Assembly (NCBI GenBank): GCA_964391195.1
Contig: CAYMLG010000012.1
Span: forward strand, 29,641-93,640
DNA: 64,000 nt
DNA from: JAAYXE01 sp964391195
GTDB taxonomy: Bacteria > Chloroflexota > Anaerolineae > Anaerolineales > UBA4823
Direction of reading: 5' to 3'
Made by a program: the position numbers and the translations under genes. The notes under the pieces were generated by a model that did not search any database, had not been told where the DNA came from, and was given only the letters and a program-made list of their open reading frames with translations. Position 1 is the stretch's first letter; every line of letters starts with the position of its first letter. Positions 1 through 7,018 of this stretch are shown piece by piece.

Positions 1-2
1 TA

Positions 3-158
3 GCCATGCGCGACCTGGAAGCCGGCAAGCACGTCATCGAATACGGGCGCGAAATCGGGTACGCAGATGCCGCAATCGCCGAGGGGGAGCACGTCCACGT
101 CCATAACCTGAAAAGCCTGCGTTGGGCCGCCAGCAAATCCAAAGTCCTCGTAAATTAG
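3..158 (+). CDS. UxaA/SuyA-type lyase small subunit (SAF domain), 5' end outside window
   Basis: Only the last 51 codons lie in the window; the gene runs in from the left edge and stops at TAG 156-158. The peptide reads MRDLEAGKHVIEYGREIGYA followed by an EGEHVHVHNL segment, the signature of the small SAF domain at the N-terminus of altronate dehydratase (UxaA) or forming the separate small subunit of (2R)-sulfolactate sulfo-lyase (SuyA). It lies 12 bp upstream of the matching large subunit, so the enzyme is split over two genes in one operon. The family is clear; the substrate cannot be told from this fragment. Confidence 0.8.
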   Translation, partial: AMRDLEAGKHVIEYGREIGYADAAIAEGEHVHVHNLKSLRWAASKSKVLVN

Positions 159-170
159 GAGAACCTTCTC

Positions 171-1337
171 ATGGCCAATTATCTGGAACTCCCCCTCACC
201 GGCTACCGCCGGGATAACGGCCGCGTGGGCATTCGCAACCACGTGGTGATCATGTCGGTCGATGATATTTCGAACGCCGCCGTGGAAGGTGTGGCCCGCC
301 TGATCCGCGGCACCATGGCGCTGACCCATCCTTACGGGCGCCTGCAGTTCGGCGAAGACCTGGAACTGACCTTCGATACCTTGATCGGCACCGGCTGCAA
401 CCCCAACGTGGCCGCGGTGGTGGTGATCGGGATCGAGCCACAGTGGACGGATTACATTGTCAGAGGGATTGCGAAAACGGGCAAACCCGTCGCCGGCTTC
501 AGCATCGAACGTTACGGTGACCTGAAAACCATCGAAATGGCCGCTCGCAAGGCCAAGGAATTCGTGCACTATGCCAGCGAGCTGCCGCGCGTGCCGGTGC
601 AGTGGGACGAAATCTGGGTCTCGACCAAGTGCGGCGAATCGGACACCACCAGCGGCCTGGCGTCGAACCCCACCGTGGGCCGTGTCTTCGAGCGCCTGGA
701 GAAGAACGGCAACACCCTGATCTTTGGCGAGACAACCGAGGTGACCGGCGCGGAAGACAAAATTATCGAGCAGTGCGCCACCCCAGAGATCGCAGCGCAG
801 TTCAAAGCCGCCTTCGATGATTACCAGGAATTGGTGGCATCGCAGGGCGTCAGCCTGCTGGGCACCCAGCCGACCGAGGGCAATATCCGCGGCGGGCTGA
901 CCACCATCGAAGAGAAGGCCCTGGGCAACGTGGAAAAGATGGGCCGCTGCACGGTGGTAGGCTTCTTGAAACCGGCAGAGGAACCCAAAAGCCCCGGCCT
1001 GCACTTTATGGACTCCTCCAGCGCAGCGGCGGAAATGGTCACCCTGTGCTGCGCGGCCGGCGCCGTGCTGCACCTGTTCACCACCGGGCAAGGCAACATC
1101 ATCGGCAACCCGATCGAGCCGGTGATCAAGCTCTCCGCCAACCCGATCACCGTGGAGACCATGGCCGAACATATCGACGTCGATATCACCGGTTTGCTGC
1201 GCTTCGAATACAACCTGGACGGCGCCGCCGACCGCGTGATGGAAATGATGGCGCACACCATCAACGGCCGCCTGACCAGCGCTGAAACTCTACGCCATGA
1301 CGAGTTCGTGCTGACCCGGCTGTACCGCAGTTCTTAG
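171..1337 (+). CDS. UxaA-family lyase large subunit (SuyB / altronate dehydratase-like)
   Basis: 388 aa. It starts at ATG 171, with AGGAGA 8 bp upstream. UxaA-type large subunits are metal-dependent lyases that dehydrate sugar acids (altronate, galactarate) or remove sulfite from sulfolactate. Family features are GYRRDNGRVGIRNHV near the N-terminus, HPYGRLQFG, CGESDTTSG (about residues 153-161), GGLTTIEEKALGN and MDSSSAAAEM. Length and partition with a separate SAF subunit match SuyAB; UxaA itself is usually one longer chain. From memory the sequence resembles SuyB more than UxaA, which would mean sulfolactate degradation, but I could not align it. No other sulfonate or hexuronate gene is visible. 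Family is confident, substrate open. Confidence 0.8.
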   Translation: MANYLELPLTGYRRDNGRVGIRNHVVIMSVDDISNAAVEGVARLIRGTMALTHPYGRLQFGEDLELTFDTLIGTGCNPNVAAVVVIGIEPQWTDYIVRGIAKTGKPVAGFSIERYGDLKTIEMAARKAKEFVHYASELPRVPVQWDEIWVSTKCGESDTTSGLASNPTVGRVFERLEKNGNTLIFGETTEVTGAEDKIIEQCATPEIAAQFKAAFDDYQELVASQGVSLLGTQPTEGNIRGGLTTIEEKALGNVEKMGRCTVVGFLKPAEEPKSPGLHFMDSSSAAAEMVTLCCAAGAVLHLFTTGQGNIIGNPIEPVIKLSANPITVETMAEHIDVDITGLLRFEYNLDGAADRVMEMMAHTINGRLTSAETLRHDEFVLTRLYRSS

Positions 1338-1403
1338 CGCCTATGTGCTTAACCAACATCAGGGTGTGGCGGAGGGGCTGAGGGCGTTCCCCCTGAGAGA
1401 TCA

Positions 1404-2750
1404 TTACCCGCCAGTTGAAGGTGCGGGGACGAGTTGGTCGTGGTCGGGGATGCGTGACTCGACCAGGCGGATGGCCGGTGTGGCGTAGCCGGCCATCCCC
1501 ACCAACGTGGTGATCAGACCGCAGAAGATGAAGATCAGGGCCATCCCCGCCCCGGGGCCGGTCCCGACCAGGCCCGCAAACGCAGGTGTGAGGAACCCGC
1601 CGGTTTGCATGGCCGGTTCCATGACCCGGTCGGCTAACGGTCCGGCGATCAGGGTGGCCAGCGGGCCGCTGACCTGGGCGATCAGCCCCCGGCTGGCAAA
1701 CACCCGGCCCTGGAGATCGGGGGAGATCTTGGACTGCCAGATGGCCTGGTTCGAGCCGTTGATGATCGGGATGATCAAAGAGCGAATAAAGCTGGCCGCA
1801 GCCCAGACCGCCAACCCCTGGCCGAAGCCGAATAGAGCCATCCCGAACAGGGAGAATATGATCCAGCCGGTGAGGACGCCGTGAATGCGGGGCCGGGGTC
1901 CGCCCCAAATCCCCATGATGATCCCACCGACCACACCTCCGGTTGCGCCGATCGAACTGACCGAAGCGAAGATCAGTTCGTTGTTCCCGGTGCGCGCCAG
2001 GATCATGGGGGCGACCAGGGTAAAAGCGATGCCGGTTATAAAGTTGCCGGTCATAAAGACGAGCTGCAGCCCGAGCAAACTGCGTCGCTTCAAAATGTAC
2101 CGGAACCCATAGATCGATTCTTTCCACAGGCTGCTCCGCCCGGCCAGCCCTTCGGCGGTGATCACCGGCTGGGGGACGTGGACGAGCGCCAGCGCACCGA
2201 CCGCGATGGCGCAGGAGAGCAGATCGAGCAGCAGGATGCCTTCCAGGTGGATGATGCCCAGCAGGGCGCCGGCCAGCAGCGGGGCGAAGACGGTCGAGCC
2301 GGACTCGGCCAGGGACAGCATCCCATTGGCCCGGCCGTAGTGCTCTTTGGGGATCATGGTGGAGATCGCTGCCGAATAGGCCGGCCACTGGAAGGACTGG
2401 AAAGCTCCCTGCAGGGCGGCGGCGACATACAAGTGCCAGATTTCCAGCTGCCCGCTAAGGTACAGGACCAGGATGAAGATGGACGCCACCCCTGAGCTCA
2501 GGTCGCTGACCATCATCAGCAGTTTGCGGTTCGAGCGGTCCACCAGGGCGCCCGCCAGCGGCATGACCAGGACCATGGGGGTGATAAAGAAGAATTGAAC
2601 CAGAGCGAGAGCCGTCGCCGAACCGGTGATCTCGTAAGCCCAGATGGTCAGGGCGAAGGTGGACATGCTGGTGCCGAGCAGAGAGACGATCTGTCCTAAC
2701 CAGACGATGGTGAAGCCGGTCATGCCGCTGAGCAGAGATCTGGGTTGCAT
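1404..2750 (-). CDS. MFS transporter (MFS_3 / macrolide-efflux-like)
   Basis: 448 aa integral membrane protein with about twelve hydrophobic segments. The N-terminal half has the MFS_3 pattern: GFTIVWLGQIVSLLGTSMS in TM1, then PLAGALVDRSNRKLLM, which is the conserved loop 2-3 motif. Members export drugs, siderophores or lipids by proton antiport. It starts at ATG 2750 after AGGGG. It converges on the lyase operon (stop 1337) and is separated from the cassette upstream by the hairpin at 2770-2816, so it is probably transcribed alone. Nothing nearby indicates the substrate. Confidence 0.85.
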   Translation of the reverse strand: MQPRSLLSGMTGFTIVWLGQIVSLLGTSMSTFALTIWAYEITGSATALALVQFFFITPMVLVMPLAGALVDRSNRKLLMMVSDLSSGVASIFILVLYLSGQLEIWHLYVAAALQGAFQSFQWPAYSAAISTMIPKEHYGRANGMLSLAESGSTVFAPLLAGALLGIIHLEGILLLDLLSCAIAVGALALVHVPQPVITAEGLAGRSSLWKESIYGFRYILKRRSLLGLQLVFMTGNFITGIAFTLVAPMILARTGNNELIFASVSSIGATGGVVGGIIMGIWGGPRPRIHGVLTGWIIFSLFGMALFGFGQGLAVWAAASFIRSLIIPIINGSNQAIWQSKISPDLQGRVFASRGLIAQVSGPLATLIAGPLADRVMEPAMQTGGFLTPAFAGLVGTGPGAGMALIFIFCGLITTLVGMAGYATPAIRLVESRIPDHDQLVPAPSTGG

Positions 2751-2769
2751 AACTACCCCTAAAGATAGT

Positions 2770-2816
2770 AATCTGTGTGGGAGTGGTGCGTTTGGCGCTC
2801 TACTCCCACACAGATT
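2770..2816 (-). terminator. Hairpin terminator of the DUF2089-DUF4097 cassette
   Basis: Arms 2770-2784 (AATCTGTGTGGGAGT) and 2802-2816 form a perfect 15-bp stem with a 17-nt loop, 43 bp beyond the stop of the last cassette gene and just before the MFS gene on the same strand. There is no long U-run. Confidence 0.65.
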
Positions 2817-2858
2817 AATCGATCGATGGTTGACGTGCGCTGCGGTTGATTATAGCGG

Positions 2859-3755
2859 TCAGGTTCGGATTAGATCAAGGGCCGCTTCGGCGGAGAGTTC
2901 ACCGGAGGCAATGCGCTCCAGGATGTCCATGCGATCCGGGCGTGCGGGGAGGGACCCCTCGGCCAGGATATACACGTCTCCGGAGGTGGTGTGGGCTTCG
3001 ATCAGCGGGCCGCCGCCCTGTATTTCGACCAACTTGCGCCCGGGGCCGGTCTGCGAGCGGGTGATGGGCAGGTTGGTGTGGATGTCTCCGCTGAGCGAGG
3101 TGGCCTGAACCGTGCAGCGGGCCTCCGGCGAGACAGCGAGGCAAACATCTCCAGAGACCGTCTTGAAGCGGTAATCGCCTTCGAAAACCGGCATCGCCAG
3201 GCGCAGGTCGCCGCTGATTGTGGAGGCGCTCAACCGCTCGGCGTTCAGTTGTTCCAGGTCGATATCACCGGAGACGGTTTCCAGGCGGATCCCCGGGGAG
3301 GATAGACCGGCGCCTGTGATCTCCCCACTTACGGAAGCGAGACGCATGACGCCACCGACCTGGGTCAGGCGGATGCTTCCACTCACGGTGCGCAGGTTGA
3401 AATCGCCGCTCAGGTTTTCGACAAGCACCGTGCTGGATACGCCGCGCAGGATAACTTCGCAGCCTTCCGGGACTGTGATGAGGTAGTCCACCCGGCAGGG
3501 CCGGGCGCCATGCAGAAAGAAGGCCAGCAGGTTTGGCTGCTCATAAACGGTCTCGGCGACCACCGCGCCATCTTCTAGCTGGCTGATCTCTACCCGGGTG
3601 TGCTCTGCATCGCCACTTTCCAGGCGCTTGATGGCCTTGATCTCGATTTGATCCTGCGAGCCTGGCCCGACATGGATCGACCCACGGCAATTGTTGACCG
3701 ACAGGCGCGCTGTACCGTTCACCTCGAAGGTGTTCTCCAGGACTTCGGTAGACAT
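2859..3755 (-). CDS. DUF4097 beta-helix protein with C-terminal SHOCT-like hairpin
   Basis: 298 aa, with no signal peptide and no membrane segment. Residues about 10-265 are short beta-repeats typical of DUF4097 (adhesin-like or LiaX/YvlB-type) proteins: VSGSIRLTQVGG, VSGEITGAG, VSGDIDLEQL, ISGDLRLAM, VSGDVCLAV, LSGDIHTNL, TSGDVYILA. The last 25 residues (RMDILERIASGELSAEAALD) are the helical hairpin shared by all five proteins of this cassette. It is the last gene, 64 bp after the preceding stop. DUF4097/SHOCT proteins such as LiaX and YvlB are linked to envelope stress in Firmicutes; a similar role here is inference. Confidence 0.75.
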   Translation of the reverse strand: MSTEVLENTFEVNGTARLSVNNCRGSIHVGPGSQDQIEIKAIKRLESGDAEHTRVEISQLEDGAVVAETVYEQPNLLAFFLHGARPCRVDYLITVPEGCEVILRGVSSTVLVENLSGDFNLRTVSGSIRLTQVGGVMRLASVSGEITGAGLSSPGIRLETVSGDIDLEQLNAERLSASTISGDLRLAMPVFEGDYRFKTVSGDVCLAVSPEARCTVQATSLSGDIHTNLPITRSQTGPGRKLVEIQGGGPLIEAHTTSGDVYILAEGSLPARPDRMDILERIASGELSAEAALDLIRT

Positions 3756-3819
3756 AACCGTTTCCTTTCCTAAGATGGGCGGGTTGGAGCGGCTGTTAGG
3801 CCGTCTCCGGACCCGTCCG

Positions 3820-4197
3820 CTATTCGATAAATATTTCTACGTGCTCGCCATCCTCTTCGTCGATGACATCGATGATCTTGCCTTCGGCGCCGGCATTGAT
3901 CGCATCGATCAATTCATCGAAGGCGATGCCGGGAGCGTACTGCGAGGCAATATTCAGACCGGCGTCGACCAGGCCCAGGGGGAGATTGACGGTGGCTTTG
4001 GCTTTGCCGGTGACCATGTCGGTCACTCGCACCCGCAGCCAGCGAGCGCCCCCTCCCATCGACCCCCGCAGGGAAGACTTACGGTCTGGCTTGCGGCTCT
4101 CGCTGAGCGCAGCCAACAGCTTGGCCCCCTCGAAAGCGGTGATCTTGCCCTCTTCGATCATGCGGAGGATTTTGATTCGTTCTTCACTTGTTGCCAT
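3820..4197 (-). CDS. SHOCT-like domain protein (125 aa)
   Basis: The start is ATG 4197, preceded by GGAGGTTGCCC. Upstream in-frame codons would run into the previous gene and lack a ribosome site. Residues 3-30 (EERIKILRMIEEGKITAFEG) are the SHOCT-like hairpin. The remainder, LRVRVTDMVTGKAKATVNLP to an acidic end (DEEDGEHVEIFIE), matches the C-terminal part of its 253-aa neighbour (NDDEDGERVELYIG). The two genes are therefore paralogues, this one lacking the membrane segments, and it is predicted cytoplasmic. Fourth gene of the cassette; no enzymatic motif is seen. Confidence 0.75.
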   Translation of the reverse strand: MATSEERIKILRMIEEGKITAFEGAKLLAALSESRKPDRKSSLRGSMGGGARWLRVRVTDMVTGKAKATVNLPLGLVDAGLNIASQYAPGIAFDELIDAINAGAEGKIIDVIDEEDGEHVEIFIE

Positions 4198-4210
4198 GGG
4201 CAACCTCCGT

Positions 4211-4972
4211 TTATCCGATATAAAGTTCCACCCGCTCGCCGTCTTCATCATCATTAATTTCGATGTAGACCGGATTCTCGGGGGAGAGATTACTGTTAGC
4301 AGCCAGGATGACCTGGTCCAGGTTCTGGTCATTTATCCCGTGGATGCGATTCCCGAAAGTTCGCAAGAACCAGGTGGAAGAGCGCAGCGGCAGCGGGAAG
4401 CTGATGGCGATGTGCTGGGGCCGCTCGCCGGGCTTTTGCGTGACACGCAGGTGCAGCCAGGGGGCGTTGCGGCTGGCCCAGGCCAGCGCGATCGCGGCCA
4501 CCCCCAGAATGAAGGGCAAGCCGGCGAAGCAGAACCAGAAGCCAACCCCAACTGCCTGGAGAGCCAGGAACATCAACAGGGCGCCGAATACGGTAATCCC
4601 CACCCCAACCCACAACGGGATCATCCACCAATAGCGCCACTTTTTCAGGTTGGGCGGGAACTCCGAGCGCTTTGGCGGGTAAACTTCCGGCCCGGCGTCA
4701 GGGGAACCGTCCTGCGGGGCGGCTTCCTCAGCTTGAGGGGCCGCTGTGCCGGCGAAGAACGGGGCTTCGGGTGGAAGCTGCCCGTCAACCCCGGGAGCAG
4801 CAGAGGGGCCCAGCGGTATGGCCGCGGTATTAACCAGCCCCTCCTCGATCATCGCTTCCGCCTCGTCATCGCCTGCGGACAGGGATTCGAGCAGCTTCAA
4901 CCCTTCCTCAGCGGTGATCTGCCCATTCTCGATCATCTCGAGAATGCGAATACGCGCTTGTTCGTCGCTCAT
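4211..4972 (-). CDS. SHOCT-like domain membrane protein (253 aa)
   Basis: Residues 5-32 (ARIRILEMIENGQITAEEGL) are the SHOCT-like hairpin. A Pro/Ala/Glu-rich linker (about 45-105) follows, then two hydrophobic segments (about 115-137 and 143-165), and a C-terminal domain shared with the 125-aa neighbour (NRIHGINDQNLDQVILAANS...NDDEDGERVELYIG). This predicts cytoplasmic ends joined by a two-helix membrane hairpin. It starts at ATG 4972, 7 bp after the upstream stop. It could be the membrane anchor of the cassette. Function unknown. Confidence 0.75.
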   Translation of the reverse strand: MSDEQARIRILEMIENGQITAEEGLKLLESLSAGDDEAEAMIEEGLVNTAAIPLGPSAAPGVDGQLPPEAPFFAGTAAPQAEEAAPQDGSPDAGPEVYPPKRSEFPPNLKKWRYWWMIPLWVGVGITVFGALLMFLALQAVGVGFWFCFAGLPFILGVAAIALAWASRNAPWLHLRVTQKPGERPQHIAISFPLPLRSSTWFLRTFGNRIHGINDQNLDQVILAANSNLSPENPVYIEINDDEDGERVELYIG

Positions 4973-4979
4973 CCCGCTC

Positions 4980-6296
4980 TCACTCTTCCCGGCCTTCTAA
5001 TGCGGCAAGCAGCGCATCCGCTTCCTCAAGCGAAATCTTCTTCTGTTCCAACATGCGCAGGATCAGCAGGCGCTCTTCGTCGCTGACGGGATCTTTGGGT
5101 GGAGGAGGCGGGGTTGGCCCTCCGGAGAACTGGAAGCTCCAGGTGCGCCTGCGGCCCTGGGCCCGGCGCTCCGCGGCGCGAGCCTTGGCTTCGCTGCGGC
5201 GGCGGGCTTCCTCAACCTTGCGCTCCAGCTTCTCCTGTGCCCGGCGCATCCGCTCCTGTGCCCGGGCTGCAGCCCGTTCGCTGGATTCCCGGGCGCGCTG
5301 CATGATCTCCTCAGTCTCCTCCGGTGTAAGGCCGCTTTTGCCGATACGGGCAGAGAGATCTGCCAGTTGTTCGTTGATCTGGCGGGTGACCGCCTCCATC
5401 TGAGCCTCGATCTGCTGGGCGATCTGGTGCTCAAAGGATTGGGGGATGTCGGCGAAAGCCTGGCCGAAGGCGCCTTCCGCCTCTTCGGCTGCCTCCCGCA
5501 CATCTAAAACTTTGACGGTGAGGTTGGCGCCGGCCTGCAGTTCCAGGTTGGCATCGCCCTCCCCAATGACTTCTTCGACGTATGCCTCTTGAATCCGGCG
5601 GCTGCCGGTGGGGAGCTTCAATTGAATGTTGTTCGCGCCGCTGCGCATCTGCAAGCGGGCGCTGGTATCTTCGGGAAGCTGGCAGAAGAGATTTCCATGC
5701 CCGGTGATGTTGTAATCCGAGCCGCTGAGCTGGCTGAGACGGACCCAGGCGTTCCCGTTGGCGACGATGGAGAGGCTGCCGTCCACATCACGGACTTCGG
5801 CATTCCCGCCAACGTTCTCAACCGAGCAGTCCCCCTGGATATCGCGCAGCTCGACGTTTCCGTCAATGTTATCCAGGCGGCAATCCCCTTCGACAGTACG
5901 TACTTCTGCATTGCCCTCAACCTGGTCGACGCTCAGGTCGCCGGCGATATCTCGACAATGCAGGTTGCCCTGGACGATGCCGATGTGGGTTTCGGCGACG
6001 CTGCGCAGGATCAGCGAGCTATTCACCTCGTCGATCTTGAGCTGGTCTTCGAGCAGTTTAAAGCGGGCCTCGCCCTGGACTTTGTCAACCTGCAAGATAG
6101 CGCCGGTGGGTACGCGCAGCGTGCAGCTCCCCCGGCAGCTCAGGCGGATGACATCCTCCTGTTCCTCCAGGGTGACGTCATCCGGATTGGCTTTGACTAC
6201 AACTTCGTCCTGATCCCAGCCTTTCACCTGGAGGTCGCCTAAGATCTCCTCGATGATCACTTCTGGCGCTGAACTCGTGGAAATCGATTGGTTCAT
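4980..6296 (-). CDS. DUF4097-like repeat protein with coiled coil and C-terminal SHOCT-like hairpin (438 aa)
   Basis: Three regions. Residues about 10-215 hold beta-helix repeats of about 10-11 residues (VEGNAEVRTVEGD, IDGNVELRDIQGD, VGGNAEVRDVDGS). Residues about 275-390 are a long charged Ala/Glu/Arg helix (ERAAARAQERMRRAQEKLER), probably a coiled coil. The end (SDEERLLILRMLEQKKISLE) is the SHOCT-like hairpin. There is no signal peptide. ATG 6296 follows AAGGAAAT, and the gene starts 6 bp after the DUF2089 gene. An oligomeric scaffold that displays the hairpin fits the architecture but is inference. Confidence 0.75.
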   Translation of the reverse strand: MNQSISTSSAPEVIIEEILGDLQVKGWDQDEVVVKANPDDVTLEEQEDVIRLSCRGSCTLRVPTGAILQVDKVQGEARFKLLEDQLKIDEVNSSLILRSVAETHIGIVQGNLHCRDIAGDLSVDQVEGNAEVRTVEGDCRLDNIDGNVELRDIQGDCSVENVGGNAEVRDVDGSLSIVANGNAWVRLSQLSGSDYNITGHGNLFCQLPEDTSARLQMRSGANNIQLKLPTGSRRIQEAYVEEVIGEGDANLELQAGANLTVKVLDVREAAEEAEGAFGQAFADIPQSFEHQIAQQIEAQMEAVTRQINEQLADLSARIGKSGLTPEETEEIMQRARESSERAAARAQERMRRAQEKLERKVEEARRRSEAKARAAERRAQGRRRTWSFQFSGGPTPPPPPKDPVSDEERLLILRMLEQKKISLEEADALLAALEGREE

Positions 6297-6302
6297 ATTT
6301 CC

Positions 6303-6689
6303 TTAACCCTCCTTTTCTTTAAGGAGCAGCATCGCCTTTTCTGCGCTGATAATGCCGCGATCCAACTCTTCCAGGATGCGCTGGCGTTCCTCGTCGGATA
6401 GGCCTGCCGGTTCGTCGCCGCCGCCTGGCTCGTAACCCAGGGCGCGGATGATTTCATGCAGGCGGTTGCGGATGGTGGGGTAGGAAAGGCCGATCTCATC
6501 CTCCATCCGGCTGATCTTGCCCTCGCAGCGGACGAAGGTCTCGACAAAGGCAAGCTGTTCTTGGGATAGCTGGCTGAACGGGCCGGCTGCAAAGCGGCCT
6601 TCGATGACCGTATCGCAATCGAGGCAATGCAAGCGGGTGACGGTAATTTCTCCGCCGCATAATGGACATCGTGTGGGTAAAGCGTTCAT
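6303..6689 (-). CDS. DUF2089 family regulator with SHOCT-like tail
   Basis: 128 aa from ATG 6689, with GAGGG 7 bp upstream; longer readings extend into the AT-rich promoter. The N-terminus is a zinc ribbon, CPLCGGEITVTRLHCLDCDT (paired CxxC). A sigma/HTH-like part follows (LSQEQLAFVETFVRCEGKIS, then YPTIRNRLHEIIRALGY), and the tail (EERQRILEELDRGIISAEKA) is the SHOCT-like hairpin. DUF2089 proteins are regarded as small DNA-binding regulators. First gene of the five-gene cassette behind a consensus promoter; autoregulation is plausible but unproven. Confidence 0.85.
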   Translation of the reverse strand: MNALPTRCPLCGGEITVTRLHCLDCDTVIEGRFAAGPFSQLSQEQLAFVETFVRCEGKISRMEDEIGLSYPTIRNRLHEIIRALGYEPGGGDEPAGLSDEERQRILEELDRGIISAEKAMLLLKEKEG

Positions 6690-6860
6690 CGTCCCTCTTT
6701 CGTGATTTAGGTGGCTGGGGCAGGTCATGCCTGCCTCCAGCGAGGACGGGCCCGGGATCGCCGGGGTGGAGGGCCGAGACGTGTGCGTGCGCCTCCCCAT
6801 ACCTGCTCCCCGGCGGGTCCGCAGACCCGGTTTTAAAAAACGAGTTAATGATCTACAATT

Positions 6861-6888
6861 ATTATACGGAGAAAATCAAGAATGTCAA
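6861..6888 (-). promoter_or_regulatory. Consensus sigma70 promoter of the DUF2089 cassette
   Basis: Minus strand: TTGACA (6888-6883), a 16-bp spacer, then TATAAT (6866-6861), both hexamers perfect. It lies in an AT-rich stretch unlike the rest of the window, and predicts transcription from about 6854 with a 5' leader of about 165 nt before ATG 6689. The 329-bp space 6690-7018 holds this promoter and the terminator at 6961-6999; I see no gene there. Confidence 0.8.
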
Positions 6889-6960
6889 GAAGTATATTTG
6901 AAATGTTTAATTGATTTGTGGGAAAATTCAAGAAAAAGGAAGGCGAGTTGCGAGAAAAAT

Positions 6961-6999
6961 GAAACGGGTTGTAAGGCTAGAGGCCCACAACCCGTTTTT
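6961..6999 (-). terminator. Intrinsic terminator after the M23 lipoprotein array
   Basis: AAACGGGTTGT (6962-6972) and its perfect complement (6987-6997) flank a 14-nt loop, 20 bp past the stop at 7019. The minus-strand tail is T-rich (CATTTTTCTC) and the plus strand also ends in TTTTT, so it may work both ways. Confidence 0.8.
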
Positions 7000-7018
7000 C
7001 GCCCGTTGAAGGCGAGAT

